Assembly: GCF_000275845.1 (NCBI RefSeq)
Contig: NW_006766887.1
Coordinates: forward strand, 272,477 to 336,476
Direction of reading: 5' to 3'
DNA from: Dichomitus squalens LYAD-421 SS1
Lineage: Eukaryota; Basidiomycota; Agaricomycetes; Polyporales; Polyporaceae
Length of the DNA: 64,000 nucleotides
The notes under the pieces are model-generated. The model saw only the letters and a list, made by a program, of their open reading frames with translations, was not told the DNA's origin and searched no databases. Positions 13,848 through 24,727 of this stretch are shown here, piece by piece; the first letter of the stretch is position 1, and the number at the start of each line of letters is the position of its first letter. The translations under genes and the position numbers were made by a program.

Positions 13848-14764
13848 ATGTCGCACGGACACTCGCACGGCCCTGGCCAGCCCACGCACACCCATGGTCC
13901 CCCGGCCCCGACGGCGCAACAGCAACAGCAGCAACAGATGGTCATGCGTCCCCCAGACCCGCTCATGCAAGCTCTCATCGAGGAGAGCTTCCGCCCAGTC
14001 CAAATTGCCCTTGGTCCACCAGAGAACGCCACCGCGCTGTGCGGGCTGCACAAGCAGGAGAAGTGCGACCAGTGCAACGTCGACTACCGCCCCCTCAACC
14101 GCCTCTCGCGCATACTTGTTGCAAACCCCAACCTCCGCTGTCCACCGCCTCCCAACGTCGTGTCCCAGAACCTCTCCCAAGCTGTAAACAACACCAAGGA
14201 TGAAGGAAACGTGCGTTTGCTGTCCTCGTTCACGCACGCCCCATGTTAAAGCGTCATAATGGGTTCGCAGGCTCTGTTCAAGAATGGGTTGCACGTACAA
14301 GCCCTCCAGCGGTATACCATGGCCGCGAGCATCGCCGTCCAGCGGCCGCCCTGGGAAGCCCAGCAGCTCATGCGCGAAGAGCTCTCCATGATCCTTTCCA
14401 ACCGCTCCGCAGCTTTCTACGAGGCCGGAGACTTCCTCAGCGCGCTGGTCGACGCCGAGACCGTCATTCAGCTTAAGCGGCCCTGGAGCAAAGGCCACTT
14501 CCGCAAGGCCCGCGCACTTATGAAGCTCAACCGCTACCATGAGGCCAAGGAAGCCATCCAGCTTGGGCTCTCATTTGAGCCAACTAATCAGGTGCGTAGC
14601 TTACCTAGTTTGCTGCACTGGCGTCCATGTCACACAGCCAGTGGCTGACGGCTCGTGCTGCTTTGTAGGAAATGCTGCAGATGTTGGCGGACGTTGAGTC
14701 CCATATAAATACTACGTCGACTACGAGCCTTGAAAAGCCCCCGCAGTCTATACCCGTATCCTAA
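13848..14764 (+). CDS. SEC72: Sec62/63 translocon subunit Sec72 (TPR protein)
   Basis: Three exons: 13848-14210, 14271-14591 and 14669-14764, giving 259 aa. The N-terminus is His/Gly/Pro/Gln-rich, followed by a Cys-containing block (LCGLHKQEKCDQCNVDYRPL), then a TPR region (GNALFKNG, ILSNRSAAFYEAGDFLSALVD, KGHFRKARALMKL). The pattern and size match fungal Sec72. This is a cytosolic TPR subunit of the Sec63 complex at the ER membrane that helps post-translational import by docking Hsp70. All junctions are GT-AG and in phase. Confidence 0.88.
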
Positions 14765-14915
14765 TGTATTATCTCTAGTATGATATGGTATGGTATGTGT
14801 ACAGTGTGTATATCCTCATGAGCCTGATACATCCGCATGGACCTTGGGAGCCAAAATGGCCTGGTAAATATTGTACAAGGGCTTCCGTGACAAGTCGCGA
14901 ATGCTAGAGGGTGGG

Positions 14916-17404
14916 TCAACGTCCGCGGACTTGCAGTTTTTCCAAGACCTCGTCGACCTCCACACATTCCTCCGGTTCTCGGAATACGCGCAAAGGAATC
15001 TGAGGCGGAACGTCCAACCGCGCCTTCCACAGCCGCATCTGTAAATCTGCCATCTTCCCCATGTCTGGTAGTGGGGTCGACAGCTGCGCTTGGGAGTAAA
15101 ACCCGCTCTCCCTTCGTTCCGCCTGCGAGCCCGGCGGTGGCTTGCTGAAACCCGACGGTGGCCACGACCTGGCGTTCATTTCCATGGGAGGGCTCTCGTG
15201 CGGCTCCTCCGTGATGGGCGAGTGAGAGCGTGCCGCGGAGCTGAAGTAGTCAGTCGGCGACGTCGAAGAACCGCTCGAGTTCGATGATGAGCGCGAGGCC
15301 ACGTCCGCACCCGAATATGAGCGCGCCACTTTCCTGGGCGCGGCAGGCGGTGGGGGTTGCGGAACCGCGTCGGACTGCGACATCGACCGCAACGGCAGCT
15401 TCGAGTTCGCGCGCCTCATCGCCTGTGAAAAGCGGCCACTCGTCTGTGTGGGCGCAGAGCCAGGTGTCGTGAGGCCGGCGTCCATCGACCAACGAAACGC
15501 TTCTACACCAGTTGGGTCGTCGAGCGGGTGGACCGAGTCGTCGCCTCGCGCGCGTGCGTCGCGGATAAAGATGGCGAGGATCTGTTCCGGGCGCTCGCGC
15601 GCGAACTCCGCGTAGAGCTCTAGGTCCTGCTCCCCGGAGTCGCCCACTAGGAAAAAGCGTGCATCGGGGAAGTGATTCAGGACGTCGACCACGGCGGCGC
15701 GTTTCCGCATCGCTGGTGCAGACAGCAGTCCGTTGAACAGTGAGCGGCCGCCATATGATCTGAGCCGAACGGAACCCGGGGGAAGATGGGAAAGCTGCAG
15801 GAATTCGTTGACGACGGGAAGCAACTCGAAAGGGCTGTTGCTCTGGCGAAAGGTTTAGTGAGTGATGAAACAGTGTCCAGGTGACGAAGTACTGACGACG
15901 TAGTGGAATCGGACGCCCCGCTTCCACATGCCAGTGTACCACTCTCCCATGCCCCGAATGACGCTGTCGCGGAGATCCTTCACGAAAACATTGTGGAACA
16001 CTGTACGGGCTCCACTGAGGATCCCGGATAGTTTGACAGTATCGTCAATGTCCGAAATCACTCGAATGGAAGAGTAGGTGAGAGGAACTGGTATCGATGC
16101 TGCGACTGTGACCGGGGAGAATATTGAAGGTAGTTCTCGAAATTGCTGGTGTTGACCCGTGGGTGTGGCGGGGCCCGGGGAAGGAGGCGCGAGTAGCTCA
16201 GCCACGACAAATAAGTCTTGTTCAAGCTCGGAGCCACCGAAGGCAACGTGCAGCGCGCCAGGATGTACGCACATACGCTCCCATGGAACTGAGAGCTTTA
16301 GCTGGAACGAGCCGTCCACCGCTGTGATCACATTGCGCGTCACGATGGGTTCCCTCTCCGGAGCGACCGAGCTGTGTGACGAAGACGACTGCTGGTCGTC
16401 TGAGTTGTATAGCGACGGATCCGCAGCATACAGAGAGATGCGAACAACACGGTTTGGCAGCACTGAGGACCAGAAGGGGTGGAGGCGAGCTTCTAGGTTT
16501 GCATGCCATCGATGCAACTCAGTGGAGGTGCCTGGGATGATAGGAGGGGGTGCTAGCGTTTCGCCTTGGACAAAGGCGTTACTGTTGGAGGACGAGGCGG
16601 CGGAGGACGAGGGCGTGCGCGAGTCGTTAGATTGGGCGGATTTCATGGATAGAGTGTCGGCAGTGCGACCGGAATCTATGCTACGCGTCTCAACATCTAG
16701 TCTGTGGAGCTGGTCGTCCAAGGCTTGCATCTCGGTCTCTTCCGTGATTTCGTCAGGAAGAGGAGGCAAACGTGTGCCTCCCAAGAGATCTTCCGTAGAC
16801 TTGCTTTGGCCTGCGTTAGGGAGTTTCGGTAGGGCAGCAAAACCTGTAAGGGATGGCGTCAGCGGCGGCACTCCACTTTGTGCACACACTCACTCTTAGC
16901 TAGTCGCAAGAAAGTCCTGCCCGCGCGAGTCGTGAACCCGATGCCCGTGAGCTTACATGCGTAACCGGAAACGAAGACATCGACGTCGAAGGGCGCGTCT
17001 ACGCGGCTGTCAGTATTGGACTTCCAACAAAACGGGGAAGACCAGATGTCTTCCACGGGGACTTCCAAAGGAAGGTTCCTCTAATTACAGTGCAAAGTAT
17101 GATATGAGTTGCACTCACCATCACTGTTCTCTTGTGGACGTTCGCTATATCGTCTCGCGGCCCATCCAGGAAATAATGTTAAGCGGTCGCCACTAGTGTC
17201 GTACTCTCCTTGGCCCGCGCGCCGTAGCTTCTGACCGGCCCATTGGCTCCAGGATTGTTTCTTGGTCGCCTCCGCACCTGAGCTGCGCGATAGTGAATAT
17301 CCTTGCTTGAGGTCGCGTTGTTGCGCGATGTAACCTTTGAGGGAGCGTGAGGCGGCGGATGCAAGGGACCGCCAGGATGGAGCCATCTCTTCAGACTGCG
17401 ACAT
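14916..17404 (-). CDS. APP1: App1-type phosphatidate phosphatase (actin-patch lipid phosphatase)
   Basis: Four exons: 17404-17119, 16998-16894, 16843-15897 and 15842-14916, giving 754 aa. Key features are the family N-terminal blocks (LTLFPGWAARRY, FDVDVFVSGYA, FLRLAKSFAALPKLP), the HAD-type catalytic DxDxT motif in VISDIDDTVK, the downstream FHYVSNSPFELLP block, and FFLVGDSGEQDLELYAE. App1 dephosphorylates phosphatidate to diacylglycerol at cortical actin patches in yeast. The C-terminal third is Ser/Pro-rich and probably disordered. Intron 1 uses a TACTGAC branch site and the CGCGTAG acceptor. A nearer acceptor would give a stop. Confidence 0.9.
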
Positions 17405-18235
17405 GTCGGGTCAAAACCATGGATGGTTGGTGAGGAAAGGAGGGACTAGCGATACAGAAGTGAATGAGGATGTTCAGATAGCGATACAAATATTAGCAGC
17501 AAGTGCGGAGGGTAGCATGACAGAAGAGGGAGGAACAAGGTACCATCTGCGCTGACAGGCCGGGAATGACCCGCATATACTTAGCCGCCCACCGGGTTCT
17601 CCTACGCTCACCGCCAAAGTCTAATGCGCGCCCGTTGCTTCTGAACAATCAGCGTCGGATTGGCATCACCTCTACGCTGCGAACCGAAACGACACCCAGA
17701 TCATCTCGACCAATGCCGGCATTCGTCGTCAATCTCAAAGGATGACTCACTTGGTGAACTTGTGAGGTTGCAGTAACCCAGTATCGCGTTCCTGAAGTTA
17801 CTGAACCAGCGATCTGGAAGAGCGAGACATCTCTGTACACGCTTGAAACACGCAGTCTCCCGAATATCTGTATATGTGCAGTCTGCTGACACCGGTTTGT
17901 GGTCGGCGCTGTAGATATCTGGACATATCGAAGAGCGTTTAGACGCGTCACGGGTCCACAGGGACCTTGGAGGCGAACGTCAGTCGAACATTCTAAGACT
18001 GCTGAAACGCTCTAGAACCAGTGCAGTCAGCATAGTCCCCCGGTCGATAGCTGTCTCCTTGGATCCAAATCACCATGATCGTGTACGAGTGGTGGACGAG
18101 ATCAGGACATCAGAAGAGGCATGCGAGGCGCTGTACCTCATTGTGGTTATGGACATTCGCACGTTCGTCTTCACACATCTGATATGCAAGTTATAACGGT
18201 GATAGTTTCCCCTAAATATCACCCCACGCTTCCAT
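17405..18235. other. Intergenic: App1 promoter side and dienelactone hydrolase 3' flank
   Basis: No gene is supported. Bases from about 18080 belong to the duplicated hydrolase unit. Confidence 0.45.
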
Positions 18236-19239
18236 TCACAGGTACTTCCGGAGCCATTCCACGGAAGCCTTGAAAGCACCCTCCTTGCCCGCCTTGACCT
18301 CCGGCTTGCTCTGCAGCAGAAGTTGAGTCAAAGTCCGGCTTGGTATGCCCAAGGTACACGTACCAGGTCACCACGGACCGTGAATCCGTGGACGCAACCG
18401 GGCCAATACGTGCGCTGGTAGCCAGGGGCGAACTTGCCCTTGCCAAAGATCTCGTCTGCGACCTGCTGCAACTCGGGGCCGAATTGCCGGTCGACTTCGC
18501 AGGAGTTAATGAGAAGCGGGGCCTTCGCGACCTCGAAGTACTTCTGGAGGTCCGGAGTTTTGAGGAGGGAAGGGTGAGAGACCGCCACGGCATGGAAGTC
18601 GCCCGTGAATGCGAAATCGAAGCTGAGACGACCGCCGTAGCAGTAACCGAGGGTGCCGAACCTGGTGACACCCTCGGTCTTGAGGACGTCGATCACCGAA
18701 CGGACAATAACTTTGGCCCTCTCGACAGGATGGCGGTCAAGCCACCCCCAGAAATCGAATGTCGAATCGGGGACGAAGGCATCCAGAGGGGCGGGCTCAT
18801 CGTCGAAGAGATCGGGAATGACGACCTTGAAGCCGTTGCGCGCGAAGTCGTCCGCCAGGAGCTGTTAGGTCATCAGTGTCGTGAGCCAGGTCGTTGCCAT
18901 CTCAGATGGGGAGATGTTGCTGACCAGGTTATTCTCGAACTTGAGACCGAAGGCATCACTAAGGTACAAGACGACCTCATCCTTCGGGTAGTCTCCGGCG
19001 GGAGTGGCAACATAGCACTCAATGCCACCAATCGTCTGGGTGGTACCTGAGCATGGATGTCAGAGTGAGCGACGGCATTCACAGGTAAACCACTAGCGCA
19101 TGCCAGCCACTGACCCTCCGGAGTACCCTCGTGGCGGACACCTGTGTATCGACCGATGGTCCCAATCAATCGATGGTTAAGTCGTCACGGTATGTGTCTC
19201 GGAGAGCTCACCCTTGAAGCATTCGGCGCAAAGAGACAT
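18236..19239 (-). CDS. Dienelactone hydrolase family protein, paralogue 1
   Basis: Five exons: 19239-19212, 19141-19115, 19046-18925, 18861-18364 and 18310-18236, giving 249 aa. The alpha/beta-hydrolase nucleophile sits in GYCYGGR (C133). The acid is in SCEVDRQF (D183) and the histidine in PGCVHGF (H217), so the Cys-Asp-His triad of dienelactone hydrolases is complete. There is no signal peptide, so it is cytosolic. The family hydrolyses dienelactones and related esters in aromatic ring degradation; the true substrate is unknown. A TATA box lies about 90 bp upstream. Confidence 0.92.
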
Positions 19240-21273
19240 GGCGAAGTTTAATCAGGCGTTGAGGTGCTTGCAGAGTGCAGTAGTGGGTCTGTGTGTTATG
19301 ACTGCCATTTCTTGGAGTTGTAGGGGGTATATATACAACCATGCCATGAGCGTTGGTCGAGAATGTTTATCGGGAACGTCCATATCATCGGATCATCTCA
19401 CCCAATAGGAGGCATAGCTGTACATGTACGAAAGGCAAGAATATGTGCCTACAGGTGCTGATCATAGTTACCGGGGTGGACAACACTGAGGTAGGCACCA
19501 GAATCACCGTGACGCGGCGGAATGAGTTCCGATACGCGGCTGCTTCGAGGGCATTTCTGCGTTTACGGGATGCAAAAATGTCACGTCGGCCGATCAGAGA
19601 CCTCAGCAGCAAGAACCTGAGTAATCTGGAAGCTTGGCTGGATCTAGGAGGAGGAGTGGGGCTCACGGACAGCTGATGGCTAGCCCTGCGAGCGGTGTAC
19701 GCAGCAAGCAGATTTGACTCGAAATCACCCAAGCAAGCACGGGGTGCTATATCACCGTGTTCGCGGCAAGGCAATCGCCAACTGGCATTTGCCAATTCTG
19801 CCCGCCGGCCTACCCTGGCGGCAGATATCAGCACCGCTAAGAGTTGGCTGGATCTCGTATCCGCCCGAATGTCGTATCATCGTATCTCGAGTCACGTCCC
19901 CAGCGCGCGCGCACCTGCATGTCTGCAGAGCTGGGATTATAGTTTTGCAGCTGTCGTTCTCCTTGAGCCTACATAGCTATGAAGACACCGTCAACAAAAT
20001 TGAGATTTCAGCGCTTGATCAAGTATCCTCGCGGGCGGCCACGAGATTTTGTCAGCCAACTCTGAGCGGTACTATTCGCAGAAATTATAGGCGCCTATAC
20101 CAGAAATCAGCGTAGGGAGGGATGTTCAGAGACCTGTGGTACATATGCATCCATACAGTGTATAGATATATTGTGGGAGTATGTAATGCGTGCCAGAAAA
20201 CGTCGCCCTGTGGGCTACGGACGATTCTACTGCTTAGTCTCGCGCAGTTCTTAGGTGAGGGACTCTATCGGGCGCTCAAATCAATGAAAATTGGCCTACA
20301 CTGCTCTTCACTCACTATAGCTCTTCAAGGACCCGGGTATCCCTTACCAGGGCATCCAATGAGTTGTTTGAGCTGCAGTTAAGTACCCCTGGAAACATCC
20401 CGGGGGCCGGGTGTATGTCAAGAGTCTCTGTGAATGGGCGCTTACACATTTGCCCTTTTCTGCTGACCCTCTCTGCTATTTCTGCCGGTAACATAGCCCA
20501 AAACAACTCTGCCATATACAGTACACTGATCATGTCCGAATCTGGCAAGAGCTCTTCAAACGTCAATATTTCAATATTGAGCGTCGCCAACAGCACGCCG
20601 CGACTCAACTACTACAGCCCGGATGCTTGACTCTACACGCGTGAAAAGCGGGGATACGTAACAAAATCTGGCCAGGTACGCGTGCACACTTATGTCAACG
20701 GGAGCTCATGGGAGCGCGCGTGTGCTAATATATGCGTGAGTTCACTTGTCCCGGGCACACACGCTCGCTGGCTTGAGCTCAAAGCAATAATGCGATTCAT
20801 GTCTAGATACCGTATGCATTCATGTGACAAGGAGCGATAAATTCTATTACGCAGTTGTTTTCAGGTCACATAGCTCCGACAAGATGCATCCGCGAGCGAA
20901 GACACTGGTAAGTGCATTCAAGCCCCCAAGTCAGTCACTCACGCTGGCTCCGGATCACCCAGGCGAAACACCAGCTTTCCGTGCCAGACAATCTACTACC
21001 CGCTAGCGATGCTGTATTTGAGTGGTGCAGGCAACTACCACCCCGAATTTTGTGGCCCCAGCTGATTTCCAGGTCGAATGTCGTCTCCATCGACTCGAGT
21101 CGATAAAACCGTGTATGCGGGGTGTATGAAGTCAGGAGATGAGAAGAGGTATGCGAGGCGCCATTTGTGATTATGGACATTCGCACCGTGACGTTTGTCC
21201 CTAGACATCTATCGTGCAAGCTACAACGGTGATACTTCCCTACGGTACAGCTATCGCTATAGCACGCTTCCAT
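19240..21273. other. Intergenic: between the two hydrolase paralogues
   Basis: Up to about 19755 this is duplicated 5' flank, and from about 21100 it is duplicated 3' flank of the second gene. The 1.3 kb between is unique, with only short frames (for example complement 20315-20608) that lack support. Confidence 0.45.
19328..19335 (-). promoter_or_regulatory. TATA box of dienelactone hydrolase 1
   Basis: TATATATA with a G-run on the plus strand, about 90 bp before the ATG. The equivalent position in paralogue 2 reads TATATAAA. Confidence 0.65.
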
Positions 21274-22273
21274 TTACAGGTACTTCCGGAGCCATTCCAC
21301 GGAAGCCTTGAAAGCACCCTCCTTGCCCGCCTTGACCTCCGGCTTGCTCTGCAGCAGAAGGTGAGACGAAGTTCGGCTTGGTAAGCTCAAGGTATAGTAT
21401 ACATACCAGGTCACCACGGACCGCGAACCCGTGGACGCAACCAGGCCAATACGTGCGCTGGTAGCCAGGGGCGAACTTTCCCTCGCCAAAGACCTCGTCC
21501 GCAACCTTCTGGGACTCAATGGGAAATTGCTGGTCGACTTCGCAGGAGTTTATGAGAAGCGGTGCCTTCGCGACCTCGAAATACTTCTTGAGATCGTCGG
21601 GGGCTTTGAGTTGGGAGGGGTGGAAGACCGCCACGACGTCAACGTCGCCCGTGAAGGCGAGATTGAAGCAGAGACGACCGCCGAAGCAGTAACCGAGGGA
21701 GCCGAACTTGGTGACGCCCTCAGCCTTGAGGGCGTCGATGACCGAGCGGACGATGGAGGTGGCCTTCGCCGCTGGATGGCGGGCAATCCACGCAGCCGTG
21801 TCGAAGTTCGAACCGGGGCTGAAGGCATCCACGGGGGCGGGATCACCCTCTAAGACGTCGGGTGCGATGACCTTGAATCCGTTGCGCGCGAAGTCATCGA
21901 CCAAGAGCTGTTAGGTCAGTCGCATGAGTCAGAATATTGCCATCTCAGATAGTAAAAGTGTATTCACTAGGTTGTTTTCGAGCGCCAGACCGAATGCATC
22001 AGTAAGATATAGCACGACCTTATCCTTCGGGTAGTCTCCGGCCGGAATGGCAACAGAACACTCAATGCCGCCAATCGTCTGGGTGGTACCTGAAATGGAT
22101 GTCGTAGTGAGCAACGGCATTCTAGGCGGATCACAAACGCAGGCCAGCGACTTACCCTGGGGGTACCCTCGTGGCGGACACCTGTGTATCGACCGAAGGT
22201 CAGACTCGACCAATGATTGAACAGTATTTAGGTCGGAGAGCTCACCCTTGAAGCAGTCGGCGCAATAAGACAT
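21274..22273 (-). CDS. Dienelactone hydrolase family protein, paralogue 2 (possible frameshift at exon 2)
   Basis: Exons corresponding to paralogue 1 are 22273-22246, 22181-22156, 22089-21968, 21907-21407 and 21348-21274. The triad motifs GYCFGGR, SCEVDQQF and PGCVHGF are all kept. Exon 2, however, is 26 nt to the same donor where paralogue 1 has 27, so splicing there breaks the frame. A donor 11 nt upstream (GAGG|GTACCC) would restore the frame and drop a few residues. Either that donor is used, a base is missing from the C-run in the sequence, or the gene is damaged. The remaining exons look functional, with good codon usage. Confidence 0.82.
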
Positions 22274-23106
22274 TGTGAGGTTGATCAAGCGTCGAGGTGC
22301 TTGCAGAGTGCAGTGGTGGGTCTGTGTGTTGACTGACTGCTGGGACTGTAGGGGGTTTATATACCGCGAATGATACCCTGTGACAGGAGCGCTAGTCGAG
22401 AATGTTTTCGAGAGGGGCTCCATGATCGGATCACCCCACCCAACAGAACGCGCATCTGTGCATATACACATTCAGCAAGACCTCAGGAGAAGAGCCTACT
22501 ATGCTGACTATAGGCACAGGCCCACGAAAACCCCGAACTACAACCAATACCTTGAGAATTTTGTGCTATACTGGATGCAAAACATGCAGTTCTGGAGACG
22601 TGTAGAGCACCGATCTGAGACTTCAACAGCAAGAATCTGAGTAACGACAACAGATTCGAGCTACCTTGAGCAAGCACTAGGTGCTATCGCCGGGACAGAA
22701 GACGGGCGCTTCCGATCATCCTACTACGATGTTGACAGCGCGATCGTATCTGAGTCAAGACTCGAATCAGGCTGAGTCAGATGCCGCGGCGACCAGTATT
22801 ACCGATACAGGCGAGATGGCCGTAAATCAGGAATAACGCCAACGTGTGTTGGCATCTGTTCCTAGCAGAATGGACCCGAGGAAAGTACTGTGCTTATGTA
22901 TATACATACTAGGACAATAGGATACACAACATTCCGAACAGCGTGGGCTCGCCAGCGGTCTACCAACCCTTTCGAGTACCATATGTTGCGACTGACGCTT
23001 GAACTGTACAGGATCAAGAGCTGCAGGATGTCTTAGAACCACACACAGTCAGCACGAGTAGGTGTATATGCGCCGACCCACGGATTCTCACCTGTACCGA
23101 ACACCC
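22274..23106. other. Intergenic: hydrolase 2 upstream and 3' flank of intronless gene
   Basis: Beyond the duplicated 5' flank (to about 22690) nothing is recognised. Confidence 0.45.
22356..22363 (-). promoter_or_regulatory. TATA box of dienelactone hydrolase 2
   Basis: TATATAAA on the minus strand, about 83 bp before the ATG, in the same context as in paralogue 1. Confidence 0.65.
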
Positions 23107-23901
23107 TCACAAACGGCGAGGAGTTTGACGCTCTTTGCAGCAATCGAGAAGCTTGTGCTTCAGCACCTCGTCGATCGTCAACCACTTACAATAGATACCG
23201 CCGCGCATCTCTGGAAGACGCTTACGGTGGAAGGCGAGGTGGTATTCTAAGACAGCCTGCCACTCGTACTCCCGCTGAAGCCATACGAGGTTGGTGACGT
23301 ATGCTGCCAAGCACTCCGCAAGGTCCCGCAGGGTTTCCAGATCGCGGCACTGGCCATTGAGCACCTTGAAATACTTGGACAGCGGGTCGACGATGGAGAA
23401 GAGGTCGGGATAGGCTTCCTCCATGGGGACTTCGTCCGAGCTGTAGACACTCGCGTCGCTCGGTGGCGCGTGGCGCTCCGTACGCGGCCGCCTGGCAGTG
23501 TCGTTTGCGAGCTTGTAGAGATGTTTCGGCTCGAAGGAGTGGTTCCGAATTTGGACGAACAGAATCCCGTCGATGGTCTCGTTGCCGATCCTGACATGTC
23601 CGGGAGGTGGAGGCGAACAGACACGCGAGCGGGGACCACGGGACATATGGCGCCCTCGCTCTCCATCTTCTCCGTCATCTTCGTCGACCCCGACTGTGGC
23701 CGCCGTCGACTTGACATCCGAGAAGTCGTCTTCTTCGTAGTCCTCCCTTACGGCCTCGGTGATCGTCGAGAGAGGCGGCAGGTAGACGGTGGTTGGAGTT
23801 GCAGGCTCCTCCGAGGTCTCGAAGAGGCTTCGGATCCCCAGCTGCTCAATGCATACCGAAAGATCAGTAGAGGTTGGGCTAAGGCTACCCTGCGCACTCA
23901 T
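23107..23901 (-). CDS. Intronless protein of unknown function (264 aa)
   Basis: A single open frame runs from a true ATG to a stop. Residues 1-95 are acidic and Ser/Thr-rich (EDYEEDDFSD, DEDDGEDGERGRH). Next comes RIGNETIDGILFVQIRNHSF, then a helical C-terminal half (YPDLFSIVDPLSKYFKVLNG, LETLRDLAECLAAYVTNLVW, YEWQAVLEYHLAFHRKRL). The Tyr-Glu-Trp then LEYHLAFHRKR block recalls short hypothetical proteins found in multicopy in basidiomycete genomes and sometimes linked to retroelements, but I cannot name a family. The absence of introns contrasts with its neighbours and could mean a retrocopy or element origin. Confidence 0.55.
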   Translation of the reverse strand: MSAQGSLSPTSTDLSVCIEQLGIRSLFETSEEPATPTTVYLPPLSTITEAVREDYEEDDFSDVKSTAATVGVDEDDGEDGERGRHMSRGPRSRVCSPPPPGHVRIGNETIDGILFVQIRNHSFEPKHLYKLANDTARRPRTERHAPPSDASVYSSDEVPMEEAYPDLFSIVDPLSKYFKVLNGQCRDLETLRDLAECLAAYVTNLVWLQREYEWQAVLEYHLAFHRKRLPEMRGGIYCKWLTIDEVLKHKLLDCCKERQTPRRL

Positions 23902-24727
23902 CGTAGGCGACGCAGTGAGGGGAGGGATGTTCGACGTACAACGAAAGAGTGGTCGAGCGGCGAGGTATATAGCGTGGAAGTGTGAATAGGGGTAAAGCGT
24001 CCAGTGAGAGCAAAGCGTCGCACCCTACCGCACTCTGGCTCGCATCGCTTCCCGGTACGGCGCATTATCCACTACTGACACAAGCAAAAGCGTGTCGTAC
24101 GAAAGAGGTAAAACCATCCGCCTTCTCGCATTCCAGTCGCTGCTTGTACATAGTGTTGCCGATCACAGGTTCCGTAAGAAGATATTCAGCATTCCGGCAG
24201 GACCAGACGAAAAGCTCACTTACCTCCTCACATTGGTTGATGATATAGACGGGCGAGCACATGTCAAGCGACGCAAGTAGCACCTCAAGCTCTATAAGGT
24301 GCGATGATCCACAGACGTCCGCTGCGAATTGGAGAGTTGCAAAGCTGCTATCGAATCTTTCCCCAATATAGTTTTGAGGTTGTGACTGGAGAGGCATGTC
24401 GTCAAAGATGGCGTAAAGATGTCTACATATAGTGTCCGATCTGTGGCATTGCACCAGCTTCATGCATGTACGATGGCCAATTGCGGTGGATCGTACTCGG
24501 CGGATGCCTTGAAGGATACGGCTATCGGCCCGGCGTTCTTTCCGACATTGTCGGAAGTGATCTTCTCTGGAGCGTACGCGAACGGCTGCAGTGCCCACGA
24601 ATTCGTAGATAGTAATGAAAGCAAGACAGAACATCAATGATACATCTATATGACCATGAACATCAGCTGAGATGAGATGGGCGAGAGGTAAAGGGGGACA
24701 CACAGTGTACAACACACATACGAGACC
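23902..24727. other. Intergenic stretch containing one weak candidate frame
   Basis: See the candidate on the minus strand at 24065-24715. Otherwise nothing is recognised. Confidence 0.4.
24065..24715 (-). CDS. Possible short gene of unknown function
   Basis: A 216-codon open frame, long for this GC level without being a shadow of another gene. The C-terminal half (FATLQFAADVCGSSHLIELE, then ASLDMCSPVYIINQCEE) has gene-like composition, and an in-frame GGTAAGTGAG follows the acidic stretch, so the real gene might splice there. The start is not defined and no family is recognised. It may be a remnant. Confidence 0.25.
   Translation of the reverse strand: MLYTVCPPLPLAHLISADVHGHIDVSLMFCLAFITIYEFVGTAAVRVRSREDHFRQCRKERRADSRILQGIRRVRSTAIGHRTCMKLVQCHRSDTICRHLYAIFDDMPLQSQPQNYIGERFDSSFATLQFAADVCGSSHLIELEVLLASLDMCSPVYIINQCEEVSELFVWSCRNAEYLLTEPVIGNTMYKQRLECEKADGFTSFVRHAFACVSSG

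Larger units (their letters stand above)
18080..19755 (-). repeat. Tandem duplicated segment, unit 1
   Basis: Similarity to about 21100-22690 extends beyond the coding exons. The 3' flanks share AGAAGAGG(C/T)ATGCGAGGCGC and TATGGACATTCGCAC. The 5' flanks share GTGGGTCTGTGTGTT, AGCAAGAA(C/T)CTGAGTAA and a CAAGCAC..GGTGCTAT block. Introns and flanks have diverged more than exons, so the duplication is not recent. Confidence 0.8.
21100..22690 (-). repeat. Tandem duplicated segment, unit 2
   Basis: This is the partner of unit 1, in the same orientation and offset by about 3.0 kb. It includes the gene, its 5' UTR and both flanks. Confidence 0.8.

Noticed and set aside
20315..20608. 97-codon frame between the hydrolase paralogues
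   Set aside because: It looked gene-like at first, but overlaps an equally long frame on the other strand and lacks any domain or neighbour evidence.
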